Positions 9,743-18,522 of a stretch of DNA of 64,000 nt are shown in pieces. Origin of the DNA: an uncultured Litoreibacter sp. Its GTDB lineage: Bacteria > Pseudomonadota > Alphaproteobacteria > Rhodobacterales > Rhodobacteraceae. Both the position numbers and the translations under genes were made by a program. The notes under the pieces are model-generated. The model ran no database searches. It was not told where the DNA came from and saw only the letters and a list, made by a program, of their open reading frames with translations. Location: the NCBI GenBank assembly GCA_947501685.1, contig CANMWQ010000003.1:186001-250000 (forward strand), read 5' to 3'. How positions within the stretch are numbered: position 1 is the stretch's first letter; every line of letters starts with the position of its first letter.

Positions 9743-10618
9743 TTAGCGGTCCATCTTGCGCAGACGCTCAATCAGAGACGACGTATCCCAGCGCCCGCCG
9801 CCCAGTTTTTGCACGTCCTTGTAATATTGATCCACCACCGCTGTCACGGGCAGAGACGCGCCGTTTTCATCGGCCGTATCCAGACAAATCCCCAAATCCT
9901 TGCGCATCCAGTCCACCGCAAACCCGTGCTCAAATTCGCCGTCCAGCATGGTCTCATACCGGTTGGCCATCTGCCATGAGCCCGCGGCCCCTTGGCTGAT
10001 CACCTCAACCACCGCCTTGCCGTCAAGGCCCGCTTTCTCTGCAAAATGCAGCCCTTCCGACAGGCCCTGCACAAGCCCCGCAATGCAGATTTGGTTGACC
10101 ATCTTGGTCAACTGCCCCGCGCCGCTTTCGCCCAGCCGTTTGCAGGCTTTCGCATAGGCCGCCATGACAGGTTCCGCCCGCGCGTAAGCCCCCTCGTCGC
10201 CGCCGCACATGATGCCGAGCTGGCCGTTCTCCGCCCCCGCTTGGCCGCCAGAGACGGGCGCATCCACAAAGCTGATCTGGCCCGCATCCGCCGCGGCATA
10301 AAGCTCGCGCGTGACCTTGGCCGAGACCGTGGTGTGATCTACAAAAACCGAGCCCGCCTCCATCGCCCCAAGCGCCCCGTCATCACCGAGGCACACGCTG
10401 CGCAAATCATCGTCATTGCCCACGCAGGCCATCACAAATTCCGCGCCCTCAGCCGCCTCGCGCGGGGTTTTCGCCATCGTGCCGCCATGCGCGTCCACCC
10501 AAGCCTGCGCCTTGGCGGCGGTTCGGTTATAGACGCAAACCTCGTGGCCTGCTTTGACCAGATGCCCCGCCATCGGGTAGCCCATCACGCCCAACCCAAG
10601 AAAACTCACTTTTGCCAT
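9743..10618 (-). CDS. 3-hydroxyisobutyrate dehydrogenase-family NAD(P) oxidoreductase
   Basis: 291 residues, beta-hydroxyacid dehydrogenase family. The N-terminal Rossmann motif is FLGLGVMGYPMAGHL, the substrate-binding signature is DAPVSGGQAGAENGQLGIM near 120, and the catalytic lysine lies in GAGQLTKMVNQICIAG near 170. Members act on 3-hydroxyisobutyrate, tartronate semialdehyde, or succinic semialdehyde. It is the first gene of a two-gene operon with the FAD-linked hydroxyacid dehydrogenase, with no bases between stop and start. That pairing fits turnover of short hydroxyacids such as glyoxylate-derived ones, which is inference. Confidence 0.88.
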   Translation of the reverse strand: MAKVSFLGLGVMGYPMAGHLVKAGHEVCVYNRTAAKAQAWVDAHGGTMAKTPREAAEGAEFVMACVGNDDDLRSVCLGDDGALGAMEAGSVFVDHTTVSAKVTRELYAAADAGQISFVDAPVSGGQAGAENGQLGIMCGGDEGAYARAEPVMAAYAKACKRLGESGAGQLTKMVNQICIAGLVQGLSEGLHFAEKAGLDGKAVVEVISQGAAGSWQMANRYETMLDGEFEHGFAVDWMRKDLGICLDTADENGASLPVTAVVDQYYKDVQKLGGGRWDTSSLIERLRKMDR

Positions 10619-10698
10619 GACGACACCCTGCTCATTGATTGAAATCCGCCCCGCAGGGATGATACATGGGCATCAAGGCGTCAAGAGCGGGAAATCCA

Positions 10699-13158
10699 AT
10701 GTCGGCAGTGTTCAAGTGGTCCTTCCGTCTGTTTTTGCTGCTCGCCACGCTCTGCGCGCTGACGCTTGGCGTGGTCTATTACCTCGCCTCGCGCTCGCTG
10801 CCTGATTACGACGCCAGCTTCACCGTCCCCGGCCTGTCCGGCGAGGTGGAGATCGTGCGCAACAATTCAGGCGTGCCGCATATCTTTGCGCAGGCCGACC
10901 GGGATGTGTTCTTTGGCCTCGGCTTTGCCCATGCCCAAGACCGTTTGTGGCAAATGACCATGCTGCGCCGCACCGCTCAGGGCCGCCTGTCAGAGCTGTT
11001 TGGCCCCCGCACTGTGCAAACCGACGAGCTGCTGCGCCGCCTCGATCTCTACGGCCACGCACAACGCTCTGTCGCTGCACAAGACGCCGAAACGCTGGCC
11101 ATGCTGGAGGCCTATGCCGACGGCGTCAACGCGTGGCTGCGCACGGTGAACGCGCAGGCTCTGGGGCGCGGCGCGCCGGAGTTTTTTCTGTTCTCGCCCG
11201 ATATTGCACCTTGGCAGCCCGCGGACAGCATCGCCGTGGTCAAGGTCATGGCGCTGCAACTCTCCGGCCATCTCTCGGAGGAGGTCATCCGCGCCCGCGC
11301 TTCCCTCCTCCTGCCGCCGGAACGCGTCGCAGATCTGGTGCCGGATGACCCGTCCAACGGCGTCGCTGCGCTTGACTATGCGGGGCTCTTCAAGGGGCAG
11401 TCCTTCCCGCAATTCGCTGAGACCACCCCGCGCGACCCGCTCAACCCCGTGCAGCCGCGCGCGCTCTCCGGTGCCTCCAACGCCTTCGCCGCCGCGCCCA
11501 TTCGGTCCGCCGCAGGCGGCACGCTCTTGGCCAATGACCCGCATCTGGGCCTCAGCGCGCCCTCGATCTGGTATCTTGCCCGACTGGAGCTGGAAACCGG
11601 CCCCGTCATTGGCGGCACCATCCCCGGCATGCCGGTCATTTTGACAGGGCGTGGGGCGCAAACCGGCTGGGGCCTGACCACGGCCTATGTCGACGATCAA
11701 GACCTCCATATCGAAAAGCTGAACCCCGACAATTCCAACGAATACGAGACCCCCGACGGGTTCAAACCCTTCCGCACAAGGCAGTCGATCATTCGCGTGG
11801 CCGATGCCGCGCCCGTCACGCTGACCCTGCGCTGGTCCGACAATGGCCCTGTTCTGCCCGGCAAGCATTTCAACCTCGCCGCCATCACGCCTGCGGGCCA
11901 TGTCACAGCACTCAACTGGACCGCGCTCAGCGATGAAAACACCTCGCTGCAAGCCGCGCTGAAAATCATGAAGGCGCAAGACATCCCCGCCATGATCGAG
12001 GCCAGCCGCGACTACGTGGCACCTGCGCAAAACCTGACCATGGCGGATGCAGAAAACATCGCGCTGAAGACCATTGGCCATATCCCTCGCCGCAGCCCCG
12101 CGCACCAGTCGCAGGGCCGCATCCCGTCGCCGGGCTGGCTCGCGCAAAACCGCTGGCAAGGTGTGATGCCCGATGCCTCCAACCCGCTGTTTGAGAACCC
12201 CAAGGGCGGCATATTGGGCAACACCAACAACAAGATGGTCGACCGCCCCTTCCCGAACCATGTCAGCCACACATATGGCGACACCCAGCGCGTGCAACGC
12301 TGGCGGCGCTTGATGCTCAATCGGCAGGTCCATACCCGCGACAGCTTCATCGAGGCGCAGCTTGATGACGTCTCCTTCACCGCCCGTGCGCTTTTGCCGC
12401 TGGTCGCCGCCGATCTGTGGTTCATCGGAGAAGCCGCCCCCGAGGGCACCCCCGCCCGCCAACGCCAGGTGGCGCTGGATTTGCTGGCCAGCTGGAATGG
12501 CGAGATGTCAGAGCACCTGCCCGAGCCGCTGATCTACGCCAGCTGGCTGCGCACGCTGCAACAGAGGCTGATCCGCGATGAGATTGGCCCTTTGGCGCAG
12601 GAATTCGGCCATCTCGAACCGCTCTTCATCGAGCGCGTTTTCCGCGATCTCGACGGCGCGTCGATCTGGTGCGACGTGGTGCAATCCGCAGCACCTGAGA
12701 CCTGCACCGACACCGCGCGGCAGGCGCTGGACGAGGCGTTGCTGACCCTGTCGGAGAAATACGGCCCCAATATCGAAAGCTGGCGCTGGGGCGACGCGCA
12801 TGAGGCCACGCATGACCATCAGGTGCTGGGCCAAGTTCCGGGGCTCAGCTGGTTTGTGAACATTCGCCAATCCACTTCGGGCGGCGACAACACGCTCCGC
12901 CGCGGCCGCACGCGCGGCACAGGGCCGGAGCCCTTCCGCAATGTTCATGCCGCAGGCTACAGAGGCGTCTATGACTTTGCCGATCCCGAAAGCTCGGTCT
13001 TCATCATGGCCACGGGCCAGTCCGGCCATCCCATCTCGCGCCACTATGACGATCTCGGCGTCCTCTGGCGGCGCGGCGAATATATCCCGATGACCCTCGA
13101 CCCTGCTCTGGCCCGCGCAGGCGCCGTAGGAACCAACACGCTCCTCCCCGCACCGTAA
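10699..13158 (+). CDS. Penicillin acylase-family Ntn hydrolase (possible acyl-amide or AHL acylase)
   Basis: About 819 residues. It starts with a hydrophobic membrane/signal segment (SFRLFLLLATLCALTLGVVYYLA) and continues with the alpha-subunit motif GVPHIFAQADRDVFFGLGFAHAQDRLWQM. The predicted autocatalytic site is SGASNAFAAAP, with the nucleophile Ser near residue 260 and SN as in PvdQ and penicillin G acylase. Later motifs are LLANDPHLGLSAPSIWYLARLE and NTNNKMVDRPFP. Start ATG 10699 has GAGCGGGA upstream at good spacing; ATG 10666 is the alternative. Family members cleave acyl amides, including acyl-homoserine lactones and penicillins. The substrate here is unknown. Single gene, divergent from the reductase operon. 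Confidence 0.88.
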   Translation: MSAVFKWSFRLFLLLATLCALTLGVVYYLASRSLPDYDASFTVPGLSGEVEIVRNNSGVPHIFAQADRDVFFGLGFAHAQDRLWQMTMLRRTAQGRLSELFGPRTVQTDELLRRLDLYGHAQRSVAAQDAETLAMLEAYADGVNAWLRTVNAQALGRGAPEFFLFSPDIAPWQPADSIAVVKVMALQLSGHLSEEVIRARASLLLPPERVADLVPDDPSNGVAALDYAGLFKGQSFPQFAETTPRDPLNPVQPRALSGASNAFAAAPIRSAAGGTLLANDPHLGLSAPSIWYLARLELETGPVIGGTIPGMPVILTGRGAQTGWGLTTAYVDDQDLHIEKLNPDNSNEYETPDGFKPFRTRQSIIRVADAAPVTLTLRWSDNGPVLPGKHFNLAAITPAGHVTALNWTALSDENTSLQAALKIMKAQDIPAMIEASRDYVAPAQNLTMADAENIALKTIGHIPRRSPAHQSQGRIPSPGWLAQNRWQGVMPDASNPLFENPKGGILGNTNNKMVDRPFPNHVSHTYGDTQRVQRWRRLMLNRQVHTRDSFIEAQLDDVSFTARALLPLVAADLWFIGEAAPEGTPARQRQVALDLLASWNGEMSEHLPEPLIYASWLRTLQQRLIRDEIGPLAQEFGHLEPLFIERVFRDLDGASIWCDVVQSAAPETCTDTARQALDEALLTLSEKYGPNIESWRWGDAHEATHDHQVLGQVPGLSWFVNIRQSTSGGDNTLRRGRTRGTGPEPFRNVHAAGYRGVYDFADPESSVFIMATGQSGHPISRHYDDLGVLWRRGEYIPMTLDPALARAGAVGTNTLLPAP

Positions 13159-13220
13159 GCGCCCAGCCCGCCCAAACGCACCACCTCCCCCGTAAGAGCC
13201 AGTTCCCCCTATCACTGCTT

Positions 13221-13298
13221 CAAAAATACTCCGGGGGGAGGAGCGCAGCGACGGGGGGCAGAGCCCCCTTCTCTCGCGGCGCGCGCAAGCGCGTCGCA
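13221..13298. repeat. REP-like palindromic element with two hairpins
   Basis: After the acylase gene comes CAAAAATACTCCGGGGGG, then GGGGGC-AGA-GCCCCC (13254-13268), then a 9-bp stem GCGGCGCGC-GCAA-GCGCGTCGC (13276-13297) with a GNRA-type tetraloop and one G:T pair. This is the common Rhodobacteraceae intergenic element in my recollection. A degenerate copy lies at about 2355-2433. The rest of the gap to 13331 has three imperfect copies of CCTAGCAA/CCTAGCCAA. Confidence 0.55.
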
Positions 13299-13331
13299 AC
13301 CACTCCTAGCAACTACCCCTAGCAATCAACC

Positions 13332-13733
13332 CTAGCCAAAGGTCCGCGTTGCCCAAACCCCTACGCAGGCCGAGGCGCCAGTCAGGCACATGCCCCAGGT
13401 GACATCCACGATGACCATCTCCCAGCTCCAGCCTTTGGTGACCGCAAGCGAGGTGAACTCATAGGTCCCGTAGGCCAATGCGCCGATCAACGCCCCGGAG
13501 GCGAAGGTCCAGAGTAGCGTGCGGTCATCCAACAATGCGGGCAGCGAGACGAACCACAAAAGCCCGCCAATATAGAAGGCGTAGAAGATCAGCGCCGGCA
13601 CAAAGCGCGGCTTTTCAAGGATCAATTCGGGGATGTGTTTGTCGAAAACTGGCTTCACGATGTAGCTGAGCCCGATATAGTCCAGCGCCAGAAACACCAC
13701 GAAGGTCGTTACATACAGGATCACGTAGGTCAT
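13332..13733 (-). CDS. DUF2177 family membrane protein
   Basis: 133 residues, four predicted membrane helices: VILYVTTFVVFLALDYIGLSY, VPALIFYAFYIGGLLWFVSLP, WTFASGALIGALAYGTYEFTSLAV, and MVIVDVTWGMCLTGASACVGV. The motifs LDYIGLSYI, YGTYEFTSLAVTKGWSW and DVTWGM are those of the DUF2177 family, whose function is unknown. Start supported by GAGGAGAG before the ATG. It stands alone between the acylase and hflX. Confidence 0.85.
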   Translation of the reverse strand: MTYVILYVTTFVVFLALDYIGLSYIVKPVFDKHIPELILEKPRFVPALIFYAFYIGGLLWFVSLPALLDDRTLLWTFASGALIGALAYGTYEFTSLAVTKGWSWEMVIVDVTWGMCLTGASACVGVWATRTFG

Positions 13734-13803
13734 GGGCTCTCCTCAAACGGCGCTTTGCCGGGGTGTCGAGCTACCTATCGCGCAGCCGCACGGTTTCAAG
13801 GGG

Positions 13804-15060
13804 CTAGGCCCCTCCAAACTCTTTCTCGAACCGCGCCTTCTGGGTGGCGCTCCAGGTGACACTCAGCACGAATCCTGCCTCGTCGGCGTCCTCCTTGTCC
13901 ACCACGTCCTGCTCGAACAGCCACGCTCGTTTGCGGCCCGCGTCAAAGCCAAAGCGCAGCACATCTGTGACCGTGGCTTCCGTCACCTCGCGAGAGATCG
14001 CCTCCAGCAGCGGCCCCATGCCCACACCGGTCAGCGCGGAGGTCACATATATCGCCTCATCCCGCGCCGCCGTGTTATTGCGCGCTTCCAGATCAGCCGC
14101 ATCCAGCTTGTCGAGCTTGTTCCACACGTCCAGCGTGGTGATCTCGGTGTCCACGCCCAGATCGCTGAGGATCCGCCGCACATCTTCGGCCTGCGCATCC
14201 GTCTCGGGATGGGAGATGTCGCGCACATGCAGGATCAGGTCGGCGCTCAGCACTTCCTCTAGGGTCGCCCGGAACGCGGCCACCAATTGCGTCGGCAGGT
14301 CGGAGATGAAGCCCACCGTGTCCGACATGATGATCTCCACCCCGTCGGGCAACTCCACCGAGCGCATGGTCGGGTCCAGCGTGGCAAAGAGCATGTCCTT
14401 GACCATCACATCTGCGCCGGTCAGGCGGTTGAACAGCGTTGATTTGCCCGCGTTAGTATAGCCCACAAGCGCCACGATCGGGAACGGCACTTTCGCGCGC
14501 GCCGCGCGGTGCAGCTCGCGGGTTTTCACGGTCTTGGCCAGCTGCGTCTTGATCTTGTTGATCCGCTCGTCAATGGCCCGCCTGTCGGCCTCGATCTGCG
14601 TCTCGCCGGGGCCGCCCACGAAGCCCAGACCGCCACGCTGACGTTCCAAATGGGTCCAGGCTCGCACCAGTCGTGTTCTTTGATAGGACAAAGCCGCCAG
14701 CTCCACCTGCAGCACGCCCTCACGTGTCGCAGCCCGGTCGGAGAAGATCTCCAGGATCAGCCCGGTGCGGTCGAGGATCTTCACCTTCCACTCTTTTTCA
14801 AGGTTGCGCTGCTGCACGGGCGTCACCGGCCCGTCGATCAGCACCAGCTCGACCTCATTGTCATGGAAGCGATGTTTCAGCTCTTCGATCTTGCCGGTGC
14901 CGAACAGCGTGCCCGCCCGCATCTTGGGCAGCGGCACGACCTCGTCGCCGATGATCTCCAGCCCCGGCAGCGCCACACCCAAGGCCACGGCTTCGGCCAA
15001 GGCCTCCTCAGGGGCGCGGGCGGAGATGCTGTCTCGGCTTTTCAGGTCGGGATGCAACAC
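13804..15060 (-). CDS. hflX: Ribosome-splitting GTPase HflX
   Basis: 418 residues from GTG 15060. The N-terminal HflX domain has GTLFGTGKIEELK and LVLIDGPVTPVQQRNLEK, the glycine-rich linker is QRGGLGFVGGPGETQIEADRR, and the G domain has GYTNAGKSTLFNRL (G1), DTVGFISDLP (G3), NKLD (G4) and VTSALTG (G5). HflX splits stalled 70S ribosomes. The frame continues without a start codon of ATG/GTG/TTG type upstream of 15060, up to a TGA at 15114. The upstream in-frame residues TTRAWVLHPD look like the usual HflX N-terminus, so the true start may be ATT 15099 or ATA 15102 next to the hfq stop. It follows hfq directly, the common alphaproteobacterial order. Confidence 0.93.
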   Translation of the reverse strand: MLHPDLKSRDSISARAPEEALAEAVALGVALPGLEIIGDEVVPLPKMRAGTLFGTGKIEELKHRFHDNEVELVLIDGPVTPVQQRNLEKEWKVKILDRTGLILEIFSDRAATREGVLQVELAALSYQRTRLVRAWTHLERQRGGLGFVGGPGETQIEADRRAIDERINKIKTQLAKTVKTRELHRAARAKVPFPIVALVGYTNAGKSTLFNRLTGADVMVKDMLFATLDPTMRSVELPDGVEIIMSDTVGFISDLPTQLVAAFRATLEEVLSADLILHVRDISHPETDAQAEDVRRILSDLGVDTEITTLDVWNKLDKLDAADLEARNNTAARDEAIYVTSALTGVGMGPLLEAISREVTEATVTDVLRFGFDAGRKRAWLFEQDVVDKEDADEAGFVLSVTWSATQKARFEKEFGGA

Positions 15061-15098
15061 CCAGGCGCGGGTGGTGCTGCGCTCTTCTACTTCGAGAA

Positions 15099-15332
15099 TT
15101 ATTCGTCGCCTTCATAAAGGCTGATCGGCGCGGATGGCATGATGGTCGAAATCGCGCCTTTGAAGACCAGCTGCGATTGGCCGTCGCGGCGCAACAGCAC
15201 ACAGAAATTGTCAAACCAAGTGATCACGCCCTGAAGCTTGACCCCGTTGATCAAAAAGATCGTGACAGGGATCTTCTCCTTGCGCACATGGTTCAGGAAG
15301 ACGTCTTGCAGGTTTTGCTTATCAGCGGCCAT
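15099..15332 (-). CDS. hfq: RNA chaperone Hfq
   Basis: 77 residues, a typical alphaproteobacterial length. The Sm1 motif is [22 protein letters not shown] and Sm2 is [14 protein letters not shown]. Hfq forms hexamers that pair small RNAs with mRNAs. The usual proximal-face signature YKHAIST reads FKGAIST here: the histidine that stacks on U-rich RNA 3' ends is glycine and the tyrosine is phenylalanine. It is followed directly by hflX with no gap, and preceded on the same strand by trkH and trkA. Confidence 0.97.
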   Translation of the reverse strand: MAADKQNLQDVFLNHVRKEKIPVTIFLINGVKLQGVITWFDNFCVLLRRDGQSQLVFKGAISTIMPSAPISLYEGDE

Positions 15333-15485
15333 GGTGGTGTGCCTTTTGGTCGGTTCTTGTTCGTTGTTCAGGCCACACGGCTGTAAAAGCGCAACTGCCC
15401 AAGTTCATTGAGAATTATGAAACGGCTTTCTGAAAACTACCACCCCCGAATTTCACGGGCGCATGCATCTGCGCAAAACCGTTGC

Positions 15486-17000
15486 TCAGGAGCGCCAGAA
15501 GTCCGGGTTGAACAGCGCAATGATCGCCAGCGTCTCAAGCCGCCCGACCACCATTGCCGCGATTAAAACCGATTTTGCCGCCCCGCCCAGCGAGGCATAG
15601 GTCACCTGATCCTCCCCCGCCAATGAAATTTCAGCCAGCGGCCCTGTCGTGGAGAGAGCCGAGATCGCAAATGAGGTCGCCGCCTCAAATTCCAGCCCCG
15701 TGGCGGTCAAAGCGAGGATCACCACGGCGATGGAAATGGCAAAAAGCATGAAGAAAATCCACGCGATAAACGCCCCCTCGCGCCGAACCTCGCGCCCCAA
15801 AGCCCCGGCGCTGCCGATTGAGCTTGGATGGACCAACCGCCCCATCTCCCGCGTGCCGTGTTTGTAAAGCGCGTAGACCCTCAGGAGCCGCACACCCCCG
15901 GCGGTGGTCGCCGCCCCGCCGCCGACAATGGCCAGCCCTGCGAGCACCAGCCCCGGCGTCGGCAGGCCCGACCACGCCCGCGCGGCCTCCCAATCATGGC
16001 TGGCAAAACCGGTGGTGGTCAGGAAGGACATGACCGTAAACAGCCCGCCCCAAAACGCCCGGAGGGAGGCCATCACATCCCCCTGCCCCGCATCATCAAA
16101 CGCGCCGACCCAATGGCGCAGAAACAGCGCCAACGGCAGCAGCGAGACGATCAGCACGGTGATCCGCACCTCTCGGTCCTGCCTCAGCCGCGTCAGAAAC
16201 GGCAGCCCGACCTCGTTGCTGAAGACCTGCCGCGAGATGGCCAGAAACAGGAAGAAGAAGATCAGCACTTCCGACCAGATCCCCACCTGCCACGGGTTCA
16301 ACCCGCCCGAGGGCGTGATGCCGCTGGTGGCCAGCGTGGACATGGCAAGGCAGAGCGACAGGAAGGGCGTGGCGCCCGATATGACCAAAAGCACCCAAAG
16401 CAGCGCCGTGGCGCCAACATAGATGGGGAAGAGCTGGCGGCTGAAGCGGATGATCCGCTCCGTCGGGTCGCCCGAGCCCATCAGCTTGTCGGCGCGAGAG
16501 GACCGCGACACCGGCCGCAACACTTCGTAGCCGCCCAGATTGAGCGGTGCCAGCACGGTGATGGCGGCCAGCAAAATCAGGTAGCCCCCCATCCAGCCCA
16601 CAAGCGCGCGCCACAGATGAATGGTCGACACCACCCGCGAGGGCGGCTCGATCAGCGAGGCCCCCGTGGTGGTCAGCGACGACACCATCTCGAAATACAC
16701 CTCGAAATAGCTTATGGAGCCAATCGCCTCGCGCATCGGCACGGCCAGCATCAAAGGCAGCCCGGCAAAGGCCGCGATCAGCGTCAGCAAATGCCCGCGC
16801 GCGACATTGCCTTTGGGCTTGCCATAGGTCGCGAGCCCAATCAGCGCGGTGAGGATGCCAAACAGGATCGCGCTATAGAAAAACGGCTGCGCGGTGCGGT
16901 GCAAATCCAGCGCCAAAGCATGGATCGCAGGCACCAGCATCAGCGCGCTGGCCACGCCCATCATCAGCACGAAAAGCGGCAGGTTGCGCAGCAGGCCCAT
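15486..17000 (-). CDS. trkH: TrkH-family potassium uptake channel subunit
   Basis: 504 residues with four repeats of the K+ channel-like M1-P-M2 unit. The pore/selectivity segments are SSLTTTGASLI, MSTLATSGITPSGG, SFLTTTGFASHD and SALSTTGPLAE, each with the central filter glycine. TrkH is the membrane pore, gated by the cytoplasmic nucleotide-binding protein TrkA. The trkA gene is 17 bases upstream on the same strand, so they form one operon. Confidence 0.95.
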   Translation of the reverse strand: MGLLRNLPLFVLMMGVASALMLVPAIHALALDLHRTAQPFFYSAILFGILTALIGLATYGKPKGNVARGHLLTLIAAFAGLPLMLAVPMREAIGSISYFEVYFEMVSSLTTTGASLIEPPSRVVSTIHLWRALVGWMGGYLILLAAITVLAPLNLGGYEVLRPVSRSSRADKLMGSGDPTERIIRFSRQLFPIYVGATALLWVLLVISGATPFLSLCLAMSTLATSGITPSGGLNPWQVGIWSEVLIFFFLFLAISRQVFSNEVGLPFLTRLRQDREVRITVLIVSLLPLALFLRHWVGAFDDAGQGDVMASLRAFWGGLFTVMSFLTTTGFASHDWEAARAWSGLPTPGLVLAGLAIVGGGAATTAGGVRLLRVYALYKHGTREMGRLVHPSSIGSAGALGREVRREGAFIAWIFFMLFAISIAVVILALTATGLEFEAATSFAISALSTTGPLAEISLAGEDQVTYASLGGAAKSVLIAAMVVGRLETLAIIALFNPDFWRS

Positions 17001-17017
17001 CGCTCAGCGCCCCGCCG

Positions 17018-18394
17018 TCAAAAGAAGGTAATGGAGACCTGCAACAGCCGCTCCACCTCTGGCACGTCTTGGGCAAGCGCGAAGATCACAATCACGTCGC
17101 CCTCATCCACGCGGGTGCTGCCGGTGGGGCGCAGGACCTCCTTGCCCTTGCGGATCGCGCCGACGAGAACCCCTTCGGGGAAGGAAATATCGCTGATCTT
17201 CTGCCCCGTGATGGGCGAGGTCGACATTACCTGCGCCTCGATCACCTCCGCTTCCGCGTCGCCGATGGAATAGATCTGGCGCACCCGGCCATGGCGCACA
17301 TGGCGCAGGATCGAGGACACGGTCGTTGCGCGCGGGTTGATATAGGCGTCGATGCCCAGAGGCTCCATCAGCGGGATCAGAGTCGGGTCGTTGATCAGGC
17401 AAATGGCCATCGGGCAGCCTTCCGCCTTGGCGCGCACAGCGGCCAGCATGTTGGTCTTGTCGTCATCTGTGACGGCCAGCACCGCGTCGGCTTTCGAGAT
17501 ATTGGCCTCATGCAGCAGATCCGCGTTAAGCCCGTCGCCATTGAGCACAATCGTGCGCTCCAGCGCATCCGCTGCCAGCTCCGCGCAACGGCGGTTCTTT
17601 TCGATTATCTTGGCGCGGATCCGCTCCGTGCGGGCCTCCAGTGCGCGCGCCACGGCGAGGCCCACATTTCCGCCGCCCAAAATCACCACGCGCTCCTGTT
17701 TCTTCTGCGCCTTGCCAAAAATCTCCATCGCCCGCGACACGTCTTCAGTGTGGGTGGCCAGATAAATCTCGTCATCGGCGAAAAGCTGATCGCCCGCGCT
17801 GGGCGCAAACAAATGACGCTTGCGCCGCACGCCCACCACGGTGGCCCTCAGCGTGGAGAACAGATCCGTCAGCTGCCGCAAGGGCGTGTTCAGCACCGGG
17901 CAATCCTCGGCCAGCCGAATTCCCAGAAGCTGCATCTTGCCGCCCAGAAAGCTCTCCGTATCAAAGGCCGCAGGGCTGGCCAGCCGTTGCAAGGCGGCCT
18001 CCGCCACCTCCCGCTCCGGCGAGATCACCACGTCGATCGGCAGATGATCCCGGCGGTACAGATCCGAATAGATCGCTGTCAAATATGACTGCGCCCTGAG
18101 CCGCGCGATCTTGCGCGGCACCGCAAACACCGAATGGGCAACCTGACAGGTCACCATATTGACCTCGTCCGAAAACGTGGCCGCGATGATCATATCCGCA
18201 TCGCGCGCACCCGCCGCGTCCAGAATATCAGGATAGCTGGCATTGCCGGTGATGCCTTGCACGTCAAGCGTCTCGGTGGCGCGGGCCACCAGATCGGGGT
18301 TGTTGTCCACCACCGTCACGCTGTTGTTTTCGCCGGACAAATGGCGGGCAATCTGCCACCCCACCTGCCCCGCGCCGCAGATAATGACCTTCAT
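17018..18394 (-). CDS. trkA: Trk system potassium-regulating subunit TrkA
   Basis: 458 residues from ATG 18394 (MKVIICGAGQVGW). Two RCK units in tandem: the first Rossmann motif is IICGAGQVGWQIARHL, the second is VVILGGGNVGLAVARAL near 230, each followed by a TrkA-C domain. It binds NAD(H)/ATP and regulates TrkH. An in-frame start at 18433 would add 13 unconserved residues before the glycine motif. In this genus group trkA usually follows ntrX; here about 13 kb of other genes lie between them. Confidence 0.95.
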   Translation of the reverse strand: MKVIICGAGQVGWQIARHLSGENNSVTVVDNNPDLVARATETLDVQGITGNASYPDILDAAGARDADMIIAATFSDEVNMVTCQVAHSVFAVPRKIARLRAQSYLTAIYSDLYRRDHLPIDVVISPEREVAEAALQRLASPAAFDTESFLGGKMQLLGIRLAEDCPVLNTPLRQLTDLFSTLRATVVGVRRKRHLFAPSAGDQLFADDEIYLATHTEDVSRAMEIFGKAQKKQERVVILGGGNVGLAVARALEARTERIRAKIIEKNRRCAELAADALERTIVLNGDGLNADLLHEANISKADAVLAVTDDDKTNMLAAVRAKAEGCPMAICLINDPTLIPLMEPLGIDAYINPRATTVSSILRHVRHGRVRQIYSIGDAEAEVIEAQVMSTSPITGQKISDISFPEGVLVGAIRKGKEVLRPTGSTRVDEGDVIVIFALAQDVPEVERLLQVSITFF

Positions 18395-18522
18395 AGGCGA
18401 GATCCCGTTTCCATCGGAACTTCTATGCCTCAAGCGATGCTAAGATAAAAGCCTTACCGCGTGGCGGCCCTTGTTGGCGGTGGTGAAAAAGGCGCTCTCC
18501 ACCCGACAGTGGCGCAGTATCA

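Noticed and set aside
10990-12462. Open frame of 490 codons on the minus strand
   Set aside because: Shadow of the penicillin-acylase-family gene, whose motifs continue across it.
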